Below are positions 54,307 through 63,898 of a stretch of 64,000 bases of DNA, one piece after another. This stretch comes from Martinezella lusitana. GTDB lineage: Bacteria > Pseudomonadota > Alphaproteobacteria > Rhizobiales > Rhizobiaceae. Numbering within the stretch: position 1 is the first letter of the stretch; each line of letters opens with the position of its first letter. Under the pieces are notes generated by a model. That model saw only the letters and a list, made by a program, of their open reading frames with translations, was not told the origin of the DNA and did not search any database. Position numbers and translations under genes: made by a program. The stretch covers positions 434,001 through 498,000 of the forward strand of contig NZ_JAFEVL010000048.1 of the NCBI RefSeq assembly GCF_016901135.1, written 5' to 3'.

Positions 54307-55842
54307 GTGTCCATGAGAACCGGCGTCAGCACATCGACAGATAAAAACATCGTCGACCGATCGCGCAGTCACCGCAACCGGGCTGTGTCGAAGGCCGTGC
54401 GGCAGACCCGCGAGCGCCTGCAGACCGGCCACAGCCGCAACTTCGATCGCGAACTTATGGTCATGCATATCGACACCTTGCTGCAAGGTGCGGCGATCGT
54501 GCCGATCTTCGCCATCGTCGTCGCGGCGCTCGGTGTCTATCTGACGCGTGACGTAGAAATACTCTTCTGGACCATTCCGATCCTGACTGCGCATGCGATC
54601 AACATGCTGCTCGGCAGACGTGCAAAGAAGCAGGAAATAACCGCCGAGAGCGCCAGGAAATGGCGTCAGATCCTGTTGCTGGGGCAACTGCTCGTCGGCG
54701 TCTGCTGGGCAATCTTCGCGATGCAGAGCTGCACGACCTGCGGCGGCGACAGCTTCGCCCTCTACAAGGGCTCGACGCTGCTGGTGGCGATCTGCATCGC
54801 CGCGATGGCCAACTTCATGCTGCCGCGCGCCGTTCCCTTCTCCTTTGCACCAGTTGCGGTAGCGCTCGCCGTAACCGCGATCCTGACACGAAAGCCCTCC
54901 GACATCGCGCTGACTGCGGCGATCTCCGTCGCCGTGGTTTTCTTCACCCTCATCACCAACCGTATGTTTCAATCCAATCTGAAGATCCTCTCCTTCCAAT
55001 CGGAAAAGGATGATCTGATCGCGGAGCTGGAAGTCGCAAAGTCGATGTCCGATGAGGCGCGCCGGCGCGCCGAGGAGGCAAACCTCGCCAAATCGCGCTT
55101 CCTCGCCTCCATGTCGCATGAGCTCAGAACGCCGCTGAACGCCATCCTCGGCTTTTCCGAGGTCATGTCGGCTGAGGTCATGGGACCGCTGAACAACGCG
55201 ACCTATCGCGAGTACACCACCGATATCCATCGCTCCGGACAGCACCTGCTCAACCTGATCAACGAAATCCTCGATCTGTCGCGCATCGAAGCCGGCAAAT
55301 ACGAGCTGAATGAGGAAGCAATCTCGCTGCTCGATGTGGCGGAGGATTGCATCGGCATGGTGCAGCTGCGCGCCCGCGGCAAGAACATATCCATCTCGTC
55401 TCAGTTCGAGCCGCAGCTTCCCTCGGTCTGGGCCGACGAAAAGTCACTGCGCCAGGTGATCCTCAACCTTCTGTCGAACGCCGTGAAATTCACGCCGCAG
55501 GGCGGCGAGATCAGCGTCAAGGTGGGCTGGACGGCCGGAGGCGGACAGTATGTGGCAATCAAGGACAATGGGCCTGGTATTCCCGAGGAGGAAATCCCAG
55601 TGGTCCTCTCTGCCTTCGGGCAGGGCTCGATCGCCATCAAGAGCGCGGAGCAAGGGACCGGCCTGGGGCTGCCGATCGTGCAGGCCATCCTCGCCAAGCA
55701 TGACGGTCAGTTCATGCTGAAATCCAAGCTGCGTGAAGGCACCGAGGTCATCGCCATCCTGCCGGCCAGGCGCGTGCTGCAAAGCCTGCCGGCCGTCGAA
55801 GACGCGCCGCTCGTCGAACGGCGCAAGAAGAGCTTCGCCTGA
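54307..55842 (+). CDS. Membrane sensor histidine kinase, DivJ/PleC/PdhS-like
   Basis: The 511-residue kinase has an N-terminal region of about 190 residues with six hydrophobic helices, a short coiled coil near 235-265, and a HisKA/HATPase core. The H-box reads SMSHELRTPLNAILGFSEVM near 272-291 and the N-box RQVILNLLSNAVKFTP near 383-398; G-boxes are DNGPGIP near 420 and GTGLGLPI near 453. The H-box and the GXXXY...IHRSGQHLLNLINEILDLSRIEAG segment resemble the alphaproteobacterial cell-cycle kinases. No response regulator is adjacent. The GTG start has AGG 12 bases upstream; ATG 54313 is possible. Confidence 0.88.
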   Translation: MSMRTGVSTSTDKNIVDRSRSHRNRAVSKAVRQTRERLQTGHSRNFDRELMVMHIDTLLQGAAIVPIFAIVVAALGVYLTRDVEILFWTIPILTAHAINMLLGRRAKKQEITAESARKWRQILLLGQLLVGVCWAIFAMQSCTTCGGDSFALYKGSTLLVAICIAAMANFMLPRAVPFSFAPVAVALAVTAILTRKPSDIALTAAISVAVVFFTLITNRMFQSNLKILSFQSEKDDLIAELEVAKSMSDEARRRAEEANLAKSRFLASMSHELRTPLNAILGFSEVMSAEVMGPLNNATYREYTTDIHRSGQHLLNLINEILDLSRIEAGKYELNEEAISLLDVAEDCIGMVQLRARGKNISISSQFEPQLPSVWADEKSLRQVILNLLSNAVKFTPQGGEISVKVGWTAGGGQYVAIKDNGPGIPEEEIPVVLSAFGQGSIAIKSAEQGTGLGLPIVQAILAKHDGQFMLKSKLREGTEVIAILPARRVLQSLPAVEDAPLVERRKKSFA

Positions 55843-55859
55843 GGTTCGGTTTCCGGCGC

Positions 55860-56252
55860 CTAGCGGAAAAGCAAATGGCTGCCGATGACGTAAAGCACAT
55901 AGAGACCGGAAGCGGCCAGCACGCAGAAGACGGCGAAGGAGCCGAGATCCTTGGCATGCTTGCCGACATTGGAAATCTCCGGCGAAATCCGGTCGATGAC
56001 CTCCTCGACAGCCGTATTCATTGCTTCGACCGCGAAAACACCAAGGAAGAGGATGATGCCGATCATGATCTCGCCAACGCTCGCGCCGACGGCGATCAGC
56101 AGGATCAGCGACACCGCCGCAAACAGAAGTTCCTGCCGGAAGGCCGCTTCCTGCAGCAGCCGCTGAAAGCCGCCCCAGGAGTAGCCGGCGGCGGCAAAGA
56201 AATGCCTGATACCCGTTTCCTTGGTGACTGCTGATTTCGAAAACTCGGCCAT
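55860..56252 (-). CDS. dgkA: Diacylglycerol kinase
   Basis: The 130-residue membrane enzyme phosphorylates diacylglycerol to phosphatidic acid, recycling lipid left by membrane-derived glucan decoration. It has three helices and the catalytic signature EAMNTAVEEVIDR near 70-82. The ATG at 56252 has GGAG six bases upstream, rejecting a 27-codon extension. It converges with the histidine kinase, 17 bases apart. Confidence 0.93.
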   Translation of the reverse strand: MAEFSKSAVTKETGIRHFFAAAGYSWGGFQRLLQEAAFRQELLFAAVSLILLIAVGASVGEIMIGIILFLGVFAVEAMNTAVEEVIDRISPEISNVGKHAKDLGSFAVFCVLAASGLYVLYVIGSHLLFR

Positions 56253-56438
56253 TCCCGCTCCGCCCGCAATGTTCCGATTGCAAATTAGACGCTTTGCGAA
56301 TACCGCCTCAGCTTCGATGAAGCAAGACGACACTTTCGAACGCCCTCGAAATTCATTACAGATTTATGACGCGAAACGATCGCTCCACAGGAAATTCAGC
56401 GGCGAAATGCTTTTCCGGCATCTCGCCACTATAGTCGA

Positions 56439-57455
56439 TCAATGCTTGTTGGCGACACCGGCGCTTTCGAACGTCGCCATGCCGGAATGGCAGGCCGCGG
56501 CGGCCTTGACGATCCCCGCTGCAAGCGCGGCACCCGTGCCCTCGCCGAGCCGCATGCCGAGCGCCAGGAGCGGCGTCTTGCCGAGCTTCTCGATGGACCT
56601 CAAATGCCCCGGCTCCGCCGAAACGTGACCGATCAGGCAATGATCGAGCGCCGACGGATTGGCCGCCTTGAGGATGGAAGCGGCGGCTGTTGCGACATAG
56701 CCGTCGATGATAACCGGGATGCGCTCCATCCGTGCCGCAAGAATGGCGCCAGCCATGGCGGCGATCTCGCGCCCGCCGAGACGACGCAGGACCTCCAGCG
56801 GATCGGAAAGATGATCGCGGTGCAGCGCGACCGCCTTCTCGACGGCAGCGATCTTGCGCCTCAGCATCTCGCCCTCGGAGCCCGTTCCCGGACCCACCCA
56901 GTCCTCCGCCTTGCCGCCGTAAAGAGCATAGTGGATGGCGGCGGCGATGGTGGTGTTGCCGATGCCCATTTCGCCGATGCAGAGCAAGTCCGTGCCGCCG
57001 GCGATCGCCTCCATGCCGAAGGCCATGGTTGCGGCACAGTCGCGCTCGCTCAGCGCCGGCTCCTCGGTAATGTCGGCAGTCGGAAAATCGAGCGCCAGAT
57101 CGAAGACCTTGAGGCCGAGATCATAGGTGACGCAGATCTGGTTGATCGCCGCGCCGCCGGCGGCGAAGTTCTCCACCATCTGCTGCGTGACGGAAGGCGG
57201 GAACGGCGTAATTCCCTGCTTGGTGACACCGTGATTGCCGGCGAAGATCGCGACCAGCGGCCGGGTCACTGCCGGCTGCCGGCCGGTCCAGGCCGCCAGC
57301 CAGAAGGCGATCTCCTCGAGCCGACCGAGCGCGCCGGGCGGCTTGGTGAGCTGCGCGTCGCGCTCGCGCGCCGCCACAAGAGCCCGTGCATCCGGCCCAG
57401 GAAGGTCGCGCAGCAGGGTGCGGAAATCGTCGAATGGCAAGCCGGTTACGCTCAT
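56439..57455 (-). CDS. cobT: Nicotinate-nucleotide-dimethylbenzimidazole phosphoribosyltransferase
   Basis: It makes alpha-ribazole phosphate, the lower-ligand precursor of cobalamin. The 338-residue protein shows FAGNHGVTKQGITPFP near 70-85, the GEMGIGNTTIAAAI segment near 156-169 and the catalytic Glu in GMRLGEGTGAALA near 305-317. The Pseudomonas-style name is cobU; I use the Salmonella-style symbol. It is divergent from cobS across 128 bases, with no cobalamin riboswitch seen between them. Confidence 0.95.
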   Translation of the reverse strand: MSVTGLPFDDFRTLLRDLPGPDARALVAARERDAQLTKPPGALGRLEEIAFWLAAWTGRQPAVTRPLVAIFAGNHGVTKQGITPFPPSVTQQMVENFAAGGAAINQICVTYDLGLKVFDLALDFPTADITEEPALSERDCAATMAFGMEAIAGGTDLLCIGEMGIGNTTIAAAIHYALYGGKAEDWVGPGTGSEGEMLRRKIAAVEKAVALHRDHLSDPLEVLRRLGGREIAAMAGAILAARMERIPVIIDGYVATAAASILKAANPSALDHCLIGHVSAEPGHLRSIEKLGKTPLLALGMRLGEGTGAALAAGIVKAAAACHSGMATFESAGVANKH

Positions 57456-57583
57456 GAATGCCGTTCCTTGTCTTTTGGTCTCAAATCAGGTTCTTTGCGT
57501 GCGACTCTATTAGTCTTCGGAATCGGCGCGAACAACTCCAAAAGCGCCCGATGCTGTCGCGCCAGTAGCGGGGAGAGGAAGAA

Positions 57584-58360
57584 ATGCGGGAATACATGCG
57601 CGACATCGCGCGCGCTGTCGCCTTTTTAAGTCGCTTTCCCGTGCCGACCTCGTTTTTCACAGGCCATGACGGCAAGCTCGCGCGGGTTTCCCGCGCCTTT
57701 CCCTTTGCCGGATTGCTGATCGCCCTGCCCGCCGCTTTTGTCTTCGGTGTGCTGCTTGCCCTTCACACCGATCCGCTGATGGCAGCGCTGCTGGCTCTCA
57801 CGGCGCAAACGGTCATGACAGGCGCGCTGCACGAAGACGGTCTCAGCGACACCGCTGACGGATTGGGCGGTGGCAAGGACCGAGAGCGCGCGCTTGCCAT
57901 CATGAAGGACAGCCGCATCGGCACCTATGGCGCTTGCGCGCTGATCCTCTCCTTCGGACTGCGCACCGCGGCATTGGCGGCCATAGGCCGTGGCACCCTG
58001 CCCTACGATGCAGCGCTCGCTCTTCTGGCAACCGCCGCCCTCAGCCGCGGCGCGATGGTGTGGCACTGGTATGCGCTCCCTCCCGCCAAACCGGACGGAA
58101 TCGCAGCTTCCGCCGGCAGACCGGATGGCGATGCCATGCAACTGGCGCTGATCGTGGCACTCGGCCTTGCGACGCTCCTGATCTGGCCGAGCCTGGGTCT
58201 TCTAGCGCTTGTTCCTTGCCTTCTCGTAACCGCCGCCGCGACATTTCTCGTCACCCGACGCGTGCGCCAGAGACTGTCCGGTCACACCGGCGACACCATC
58301 GGTGCGACGCAGCAGATTTGCGAGATCGCATCCCTCTGTACCCTTGCCATGTGCATTTGA
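57584..58360 (+). CDS. cobS: Cobalamin synthase (adenosylcobinamide-GDP ribazoletransferase)
   Basis: The 258-residue integral membrane enzyme joins adenosylcobinamide-GDP to alpha-ribazole. Features: FLSRFPVP near 14-21, the metal-binding [31 protein letters not shown] over about 83-113, and several membrane helices, with [10 protein letters not shown] near 235-244. The Pseudomonas-style name is cobV. GGGAGAGGAAG precedes the ATG. DUF1289 and retropepsin genes follow closely on the same strand. Confidence 0.95.
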   Translation: MREYMRDIARAVAFLSRFPVPTSFFTGHDGKLARVSRAFPFAGLLIALPAAFVFGVLLALHTDPLMAALLALTAQTVMTGALHEDGLSDTADGLGGGKDRERALAIMKDSRIGTYGACALILSFGLRTAALAAIGRGTLPYDAALALLATAALSRGAMVWHWYALPPAKPDGIAASAGRPDGDAMQLALIVALGLATLLIWPSLGLLALVPCLLVTAAATFLVTRRVRQRLSGHTGDTIGATQQICEIASLCTLAMCI

Positions 58361-58379
58361 AGCATCGATATATGATCTC

Positions 58380-58601
58380 ATGCTGACACCCTGCATCCTT
58401 GTCTGTTCCATCGATATGAATACCGGCTATTGCTTCGGCTGCGGACGCACGCCCGAGGAAATCGGTGCCTGGATGACCTATAGCGACGACGAACGCCGCC
58501 AGATCATGCAGATCCTGCCCGAGCGCCTGACGAAGGTCGAACGCAAGCCTCGCAGGGAAACCCGCCGCCAACGGCTGGCGCGGGAGCGCAGCCCCGCATG
58601 A
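58380..58601 (+). CDS. DUF1289 small Cys-rich protein
   Basis: The 73-residue product has the DUF1289 cysteine pattern: TPCILVCSIDMNTGYCFGCGRT at residues 3-24 in pieces TPCILVC and YCFGCGRTPEEIGAW. The four cysteines may bind zinc or an iron-sulfur cluster; the function is unknown. It follows cobS by 19 bases, and its TGA overlaps the next ATG. It is often the neighbour of cobS in rhizobia. Confidence 0.88.
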   Translation: MLTPCILVCSIDMNTGYCFGCGRTPEEIGAWMTYSDDERRQIMQILPERLTKVERKPRRETRRQRLARERSPA

Positions 58602-59299
58602 ACCGCCTGAACATCGTTCTCGCCATTCTCGGGATCGGCCTTGCACTGCTCATCTTCAACAACAGCGGCGGCACGACCTTCGGCATGCATAATGACGACT
58701 TCGCCCGCGTCATCTATCTTTTGCCGATCGCCCTGATGATGAGCGCCGCCGTCTGGGCGAGCCGTCAGACCGTCAGCCAGTCGCTGCGCAATCTCCTGAT
58801 CTGGCTGGTCATCATCATGGCGCTGGCGACGGTCTATATCTATCGCCGCGACGCCGAGCAGGTCGGAAACCGCGTCTTCGCCGGATTGATGCCCGGACAT
58901 GCCGTCGTGGTTACGACGAGCGAAGGCGGACAGGAGGTCATCCTCCATAAGCGCTCGAACGGGCATTTCGAAGCGGAAGTGCTGATCAACGGACAGCCGA
59001 TCGATATGCTCATCGATACCGGCGCGAGCACCATCGCGCTTTCGCAGGAAGACGCCGAGCGTGTCGGCATCATCCCGGAAAACCTCACCTATTCCATGAC
59101 CGTGCTGACCGCCAATGGCCGCGCCAGGGCCGCTCCCGTCGAACTCGGCTCCGTCGCTATCGGCCCGATCAAGCGCCGCGACGTCGAGGCAACCGTCGCC
59201 GAGGCAGGCAGGCTCGACCAGAGCCTGCTTGGCATGAGCTTCCTTGAGACTTTGGGTTCATTGCAAATGCAGACCGACGAGCTTCGGCTCAGGGATTGA
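58598..59299 (+). CDS. Membrane-anchored retropepsin-like aspartic protease (TIGR02281-type)
   Basis: The 233-residue protein has two or three N-terminal helices (NIVLAILGIGLALLIF, VIYLLPIALMMSAAVWA, NLLIWLVIIMALATVYIY) to about 82. A periplasmic retropepsin fold follows with the catalytic MLIDTGASTIALS near 136-148 and a second-half segment LDQSLLGMSFLETLG near 209-223. Such single-domain proteases should act as dimers. Substrate is unknown. It starts in an ATGA overlap with the DUF1289 gene. Confidence 0.9.
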   Translation: MNRLNIVLAILGIGLALLIFNNSGGTTFGMHNDDFARVIYLLPIALMMSAAVWASRQTVSQSLRNLLIWLVIIMALATVYIYRRDAEQVGNRVFAGLMPGHAVVVTTSEGGQEVILHKRSNGHFEAEVLINGQPIDMLIDTGASTIALSQEDAERVGIIPENLTYSMTVLTANGRARAAPVELGSVAIGPIKRRDVEATVAEAGRLDQSLLGMSFLETLGSLQMQTDELRLRD

Positions 59300-59405
59300 G
59301 CGAGACGAACGGCGGCAATCGATAGTTCGGCCGGGATCGAAGCATTCCTCAGTCCCGTCACTCTAAAAGGCGGCAGATCTGAACCGTACAAAGAGTGAAA
59401 TACGC

Positions 59406-60311
59406 ATGGCGCCCGCAAAGACCAACGTGACGACAGAGTTGCTGCTTCTCTTGATCCTGGCGACCTGCTGGGGCGCGTCCTACAGCTTTATCCGCGTCGG
59501 CGTGGCAACCATTCCGCCCATCACACTGATCGCCGCCCGCACCTTGATCGCCGGCCTCATTCTCCTTGCGATCATTCGCTGGCGCGGCCTCCGCCTGCCG
59601 AGGGATGCGGCGACCTGGAGGCGCTTTCTCGTCCAATCCTGCCTCAACAGCGCTGTTCCCTTCACGCTGATCGCCTGGGCCGAACAGACGCTCGACGCCG
59701 GCCTGGCGACGATACTGAATTCCACGACGCCGATCTTTGCATTCCTGCTCTCGGCAATCCTTCTTCGCAGCGAGCGACTGACGGGACGCAAGCTGTTCGG
59801 CGTGGTTGCAGGCATGGCGGGAATTTGCCTGATCATCGGCCTCGATGCATTGAATGGAGTAGGCCGGCAACTGCCCGCGCAGCTCGCCGTCATCGCCGCA
59901 TCGGTCTGCTATGCCAGCGCCGCACTGTTCGGGCGCAATTTCAAAGGACTGGATCCGATGATGCCCGCCGCCGGTTCGTTGCTATGCGGCGCCGCTCTTC
60001 TTATCCCCGCCAGCTTATTCTTCGAACATCCTTGGCAGCTCGCTCCGTCAACGGCCTCGATCCTGTCCCTGCTCGGCTTGTCGATCGTTTCGACCGCCCT
60101 CGCCTTCAGCATCTATTTCCGGCTCATTCAAACCCTGGGTTCCGTCGCTACCACCGCGCAAGCCTACCTGCGTGTTCCCATCGGCGTCGGAATCGGCGTG
60201 ATCTTCCTGGGCGAACCCGTATCGTCGACGGCAGCCGCGGGTCTTGTTTGCGTCGTAGCGGGTGTCATGGCCATGACCATTGCTCCGCGCAAAAAGATGG
60301 CAACCGGCTGA
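59406..60311 (+). CDS. DMT/EamA family transporter
   Basis: The 301-residue protein has ten predicted helices in two EamA repeats: ATCWGASYSFIRVGVATIPP near 19-38, ILNSTTPIFAFLLSAILLRSERL near 104-126, and ATTAQAYLRVPIGVGIGVIFLGEP near 250-273. The substrate is unknown. It is a separate paralogue of the DMT gene at 35.9 kb with low identity in the motifs I can see. It converges with folC, with 25 bases between. Confidence 0.88.
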   Translation: MAPAKTNVTTELLLLLILATCWGASYSFIRVGVATIPPITLIAARTLIAGLILLAIIRWRGLRLPRDAATWRRFLVQSCLNSAVPFTLIAWAEQTLDAGLATILNSTTPIFAFLLSAILLRSERLTGRKLFGVVAGMAGICLIIGLDALNGVGRQLPAQLAVIAASVCYASAALFGRNFKGLDPMMPAAGSLLCGAALLIPASLFFEHPWQLAPSTASILSLLGLSIVSTALAFSIYFRLIQTLGSVATTAQAYLRVPIGVGIGVIFLGEPVSSTAAAGLVCVVAGVMAMTIAPRKKMATG

Positions 60312-60336
60312 ACGCGGCTTGGGGGCTGTCGAGAAA

Positions 60337-61656
60337 TCAAGTCACAGCGCTTCGCAGCGCGCCAACCAAATAGAGAGAACCGGTCACAAGGATCCAGTCG
60401 CCGCCTTGCGATACCTTCTTCGCGGCTCGGTCCAACGCCTTTTTCGGGTCAGGCTCGGACTCGCAAGCCATCCCCATCGATATTGCCAGTGCTTCCAATT
60501 CACTCGCCGCATGAGCGCGACCGGACCCGGATGCTTCAGTAAAGACCGCATGGACAACGTATCGGGACAGGACGGTCAGGAAACCGTGCGCGTCCTTGTC
60601 GGACGCCAGCGCAACGATGGCCACACACCCACCGGAGACGTCAGGAGAGCGGGAGATATCCCGCAGCACAGCCTCGATATTGAACGGAACATGCGCGCCA
60701 TCCATCACCATTGGCACCGTACGCTCCGTGCCATCCGACGCGGCTGGAAGCCGGAAGGCAAACCGCTCCATCCGCCCCGGCAGACGCGCACTGTCCACGA
60801 CAGCCTGATCGAGCAGCCAGGCGCCGATCGGCGTGCCTGTTTCGGTTCCTTCGCGCACGCGTTCGCCCTGCTCCCCCAAACGATCCAGCACCAGGCCGAC
60901 CAGCGCAGCGTTCCTGTCCGCGATTGTCGCATCTTCGGAAACGTCAGTTCTCAATACGCGGCAGCCGAGCTCATCGGCGCGTTGCTGCAAAACACGTCCG
61001 GCGGCGTCGGTGACGGCAAGTGTGGTGGCAAGCGTTGCGCCAGGCTTCAATATGCCGACCTTTTCGCCAGCGATCGCTTCACGCGTGTCCCCGAGAATTT
61101 CCGTATGTTCAAGCTCGATATTGGTGACGACGGCGATTTCACCGAAGACCACATTGGTCGAGTCCAGCCGACCGCCGAGCCCGACCTCGACGACGGCCCA
61201 GTCCAAACCGGCATCTCGGAAGACGATGAAGGCGGCGGCTGTTATCACATCGAACCAGGTGGCATCCTCACCCGGCGTTGCCTCCTGCTTTGCGATTTCG
61301 TAGCAGTCCAGCACCTGCCTTACGGCTTTCGCCAGCTTGTCGTCCTCGACCTCCTCACCCAAGACGCTGATGCGTTCATTCACGCGGTCTACATGCGGCG
61401 AGGCGTAACGGCCGACGCGCCATCCCGCCCGCAGCAAACCGGCTTCGACAAGTGCGCAGACGGACCCTTTGCCCTTGGTACCGGCGACATGGATGGCGCG
61501 AAAACTCTGGTGAGGATTACCCAGCCGCTGCATGAGATCGAGCATGGGCTCAAGACCGACACGCATCTCTCCGCGGGGTTTGCGCTCCCAATTGGTCAGC
61601 CGGTCGAGGCGGGAAAGGGCGTCGGACAGTGCTTGGCTAGGATAGGATGGAGGCAT
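60337..61656 (-). CDS. folC: Bifunctional folylpolyglutamate synthase / dihydrofolate synthase
   Basis: It adds glutamate to dihydropteroate and to folates. The 439-residue Mur-ligase-like enzyme has the P-loop HVAGTKGKGSVCALVEAG near 56-73, an omega-loop region YASPHVDRVNERISVLG near 83-99, GLGGRLDSTNVV near 151-162 and the C-domain VMDGAHVPFN near 318. In many rhizobia folC follows accD near trpBA; here it does not, so it may be a second copy. It is 172 bases after the ABC exporter permease on the same strand. Confidence 0.92.
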   Translation of the reverse strand: MPPSYPSQALSDALSRLDRLTNWERKPRGEMRVGLEPMLDLMQRLGNPHQSFRAIHVAGTKGKGSVCALVEAGLLRAGWRVGRYASPHVDRVNERISVLGEEVEDDKLAKAVRQVLDCYEIAKQEATPGEDATWFDVITAAAFIVFRDAGLDWAVVEVGLGGRLDSTNVVFGEIAVVTNIELEHTEILGDTREAIAGEKVGILKPGATLATTLAVTDAAGRVLQQRADELGCRVLRTDVSEDATIADRNAALVGLVLDRLGEQGERVREGTETGTPIGAWLLDQAVVDSARLPGRMERFAFRLPAASDGTERTVPMVMDGAHVPFNIEAVLRDISRSPDVSGGCVAIVALASDKDAHGFLTVLSRYVVHAVFTEASGSGRAHAASELEALAISMGMACESEPDPKKALDRAAKKVSQGGDWILVTGSLYLVGALRSAVT

Positions 61657-61828
61657 GGGACACCTTCAGCAAGATTCGAGTTTAGTGCCCGGGCGCACCG
61701 CATGCTTGTCATCTCGCGCCGCCCCCCGATGATTTCTTACCTTGCGTCGCCTGCTACGCGGGCGTCGCGTTTATGGGCCGCGGGTACAGCGATTTCAACC
61801 GTCAAGTTTGCGGAAAAATGCTCCGCCA

Positions 61829-62590
61829 TCAGTTCCTCAACCGATATCCCGTCCTGAAAATCCATCCGAGAACACCCAGGCAGATGACCAGGAAAAGCGT
61901 GATCATGGCAAGGCTCAGCACCGGATTGACGTCGGCGATACCGTAGAAGCTCCAGCGAAAGCCGCTTACGAGATAGAGAACCGGATTGAGGTGGCTGACG
62001 GCCTGCCAGAAGGGCGGCAGCATGCTGATGGAATAGAAGCTGCCGCCAAGGAAGGTCAACGGGGGCACGACCAGCATGGGGATAAGGTTCAATTGCTCGA
62101 AATTCCCGGCCCATATGCCGATCATGAAGCCGAACAGACTGAAGGTCACCGCCGTCAGCACGAAGAAAAGGATCATCATGAACGGATGCTGGATGGTGAT
62201 ATCCACGAAGAAGTTCGCCGTCAGCAGGATGATCAGGCCGATCATCATGCCCTTGGTCGCCGCCGCGCCGACATAGCCGAGAACGATCTCGGTCATGGCG
62301 ACCGGCGCGGACAGGACTTCATAAATCGTGCCCGTGAATTTCGGGAAGTAGATGCCGAAGGAGCCGTTGCTGATGCATTGGCCGAGCAACGTCAGCATGA
62401 TCAGGCCCGGTGTGATGAAGGCGCCGTAGGAAATGCCTTCGACCATATGGATGCGCGAGCCGATGGCGGCACCGAAGACGATGAAGTAGAGCGAGGTGGA
62501 AATAACCGGCGAGACGACGCTCTGCAGCAGCGTGCGCCGCGTGCGGGCCATTTCGAAGGAATAGATTGACTTGATCGCCTCGAAGTTCAT
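61829..62590 (-). CDS. ABC-2 type exporter permease (YadH-like)
   Basis: The 253-residue protein has six helices. The N-terminal [19 protein letters not shown] segment spans about 14-32, [16 protein letters not shown] near 84-99, and [19 protein letters not shown] near 178-196, with an ABC-2 style [10 protein letters not shown] end. It resembles E. coli YadH and the NodJ group. Its ATG overlaps the stop of the ATPase gene (ATGA), so the two form one transporter. The exported substrate is unknown. Confidence 0.9.
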   Translation of the reverse strand: MNFEAIKSIYSFEMARTRRTLLQSVVSPVISTSLYFIVFGAAIGSRIHMVEGISYGAFITPGLIMLTLLGQCISNGSFGIYFPKFTGTIYEVLSAPVAMTEIVLGYVGAAATKGMMIGLIILLTANFFVDITIQHPFMMILFFVLTAVTFSLFGFMIGIWAGNFEQLNLIPMLVVPPLTFLGGSFYSISMLPPFWQAVSHLNPVLYLVSGFRWSFYGIADVNPVLSLAMITLFLVICLGVLGWIFRTGYRLRN

Positions 62591-63513
62591 TTGTCTTCTC
62601 CCACCAGCGATACGAAGATGTCCTCGAGCGAGCTCTGGCGCGTCGAGAGGTCCTTGAAGTGGATCCCTTCGGCTGCCAACCGCGACAGGAGAGCCGCGAT
62701 GCTCGACTGTTCGTGCTGGGCATCGAAATCGTAGATCAGCGTCAGGCCGTTCGGCCCGAGCGAAAGCCCATTCCCCTCCAGACAGTGCGGTATGGCATCC
62801 AGCGGCTCGCTGAGATCAAGGATCAGCTGCTTGCGGCCGAGCTTGGCCATGAGCGCCTTCTTCTCTTCCACGAGCAGCAATTGGCCGCCATTGATGACGC
62901 CGACGCGATCGGCGATTTCTTCGGCTTCCTCGATATAATGCGTCGTCAGGATGATCGTGACGCCGGAGCCCCGCAGGCGCTCGACCACGTGCCACATGTC
63001 CTTGCGCAGCGTGACGTCGACGCCCGCGGTCGGCTCGTCGAGGAACAGGATCTGCGGTTCGTGCGACAGCGCCTTGGCGATCAGGACGCGCCGCTTCATG
63101 CCGCCGGACAGCTCGCGAAGCGTGTTGTCCTTCTTATCCCACAGTGAGAGATCGCGCAGCACCTTCTCTATGTGTGCGGGGTTCCGTTTCTTGCCGTGCA
63201 GTCCGCGCGAAAAGCTCACCGTGTTCCACACGGTTTCGAACTGGTCGGTGGTCAACTCCTGCGGCACGAGGCCGATCATGCTGCGCGTGGCGCGAAAATC
63301 GCGCACGACGTCATGGCCGCCGACCATCACCGAGCCACCGCTCGGATTGGCAATCCCGCAGACGATGGAGATCAGTGTCGTCTTGCCAGCACCATTCGGC
63401 CCGAGCAAGGCAAGGATTTCTCCCTGCTCGATATCGAGATCGACACCTTTCAGCGCCTGGAATCCGTTAGCATATGTTTTCGTAAGACTGCGGATGGAAA
63501 TGATCGGAGCCAT
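62587..63513 (-). CDS. ABC exporter ATP-binding protein (YadG-like)
   Basis: The 308-residue ATPase has Walker [15 protein letters not shown] near 38-51, Q-loop [11 protein letters not shown] near 83, signature [18 protein letters not shown] near 138-155, Walker [13 protein letters not shown] near 160-171 and H-loop [11 protein letters not shown] near 192. The long C-terminus after about 220 is typical of DrrA/YadG-type proteins. It leads the two-gene exporter unit; a CTATAT-like -10 element lies near 63563-63568 on the minus strand. Confidence 0.92.
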   Translation of the reverse strand: MAPIISIRSLTKTYANGFQALKGVDLDIEQGEILALLGPNGAGKTTLISIVCGIANPSGGSVMVGGHDVVRDFRATRSMIGLVPQELTTDQFETVWNTVSFSRGLHGKKRNPAHIEKVLRDLSLWDKKDNTLRELSGGMKRRVLIAKALSHEPQILFLDEPTAGVDVTLRKDMWHVVERLRGSGVTIILTTHYIEEAEEIADRVGVINGGQLLLVEEKKALMAKLGRKQLILDLSEPLDAIPHCLEGNGLSLGPNGLTLIYDFDAQHEQSSIAALLSRLAAEGIHFKDLSTRQSSLEDIFVSLVGEDK

Positions 63514-63746
63514 GATGCAAGTAAAGTCCGGCCTATATGATTAATTTCGCGGCGTTTGCCCGCTATATAGCCCGTCTTACGCTTTTACCATCCCGCCGGG
63601 TTGAAACACAGCGTTCGCTTAAGTCAAATAAGCTGTCATCAAATCGTGACCTTCATCGGGCATATACATCCTTAGGTGAGCAACGTTTGTCGCAACTCCG
63701 CCCAACGCCTCTTGGCGACACCGTCAGCGCCGACAATACTCAATGA

Positions 63747-63870
63747 TTTATTGCCGCCATATCCGTATTGCATCGCATCATTACAACATAAAGTTGTTTT
63801 TTGGAGCAGGCAAGGATCCCCGTCATTGCCATGCACCGCTCAAGCCGGCCCTCGCCGGCTTTTCTTTTTT
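63747..63870 (+). ncRNA. Candidate small RNA ending at an orphan terminator
   Basis: A TTGGCG (63712-63717), 17-base spacer, AATACT (63735-63740) pair would start a transcript near 63747. It would end at the strong hairpin and U-tract at 63842-63870. No plus-strand gene lies upstream within reach of that terminator, since both flanking genes are on the minus strand. The start is a guess; family is unknown. Confidence 0.3.
63842..63870 (+). terminator. Strong plus-strand intrinsic terminator without an annotated gene
   Basis: An 8-bp stem, AAGCCGGC (63842-63849) with GCCGGCTT (63854-63861), has a CCTC loop and is followed by TTCTTTTTT. The T-run is only on the plus strand, so it does not serve the flanking minus-strand genes. 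Confidence 0.75.
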
Positions 63871-63898
63871 CGTCAGCTTACGATCGATAACGTGACGA

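Larger units (their letters stand above)
63514..63898. other. 385-base intergenic region, ABC exporter / right-edge gene
   Basis: No coding gene is supported; an open frame of 69 codons from 63537 has no ribosome site. A promoter-like pair and a strong terminator on the plus strand suggest a small RNA (63747-63870). The minus-strand CTATAT near 63563-63568 probably belongs to the exporter promoter. Confidence 0.55.

Noticed and set aside
57456-57583. Cobalamin riboswitch between cobT and cobS
   Set aside because: I looked for the B12-box core and long conserved stems. The 128 bases are too short and lack them.
63537-63746. 69-codon plus-strand open frame near the right edge
   Set aside because: It has no ribosome site and an uncharacteristic composition, and it overlaps the likely exporter promoter.
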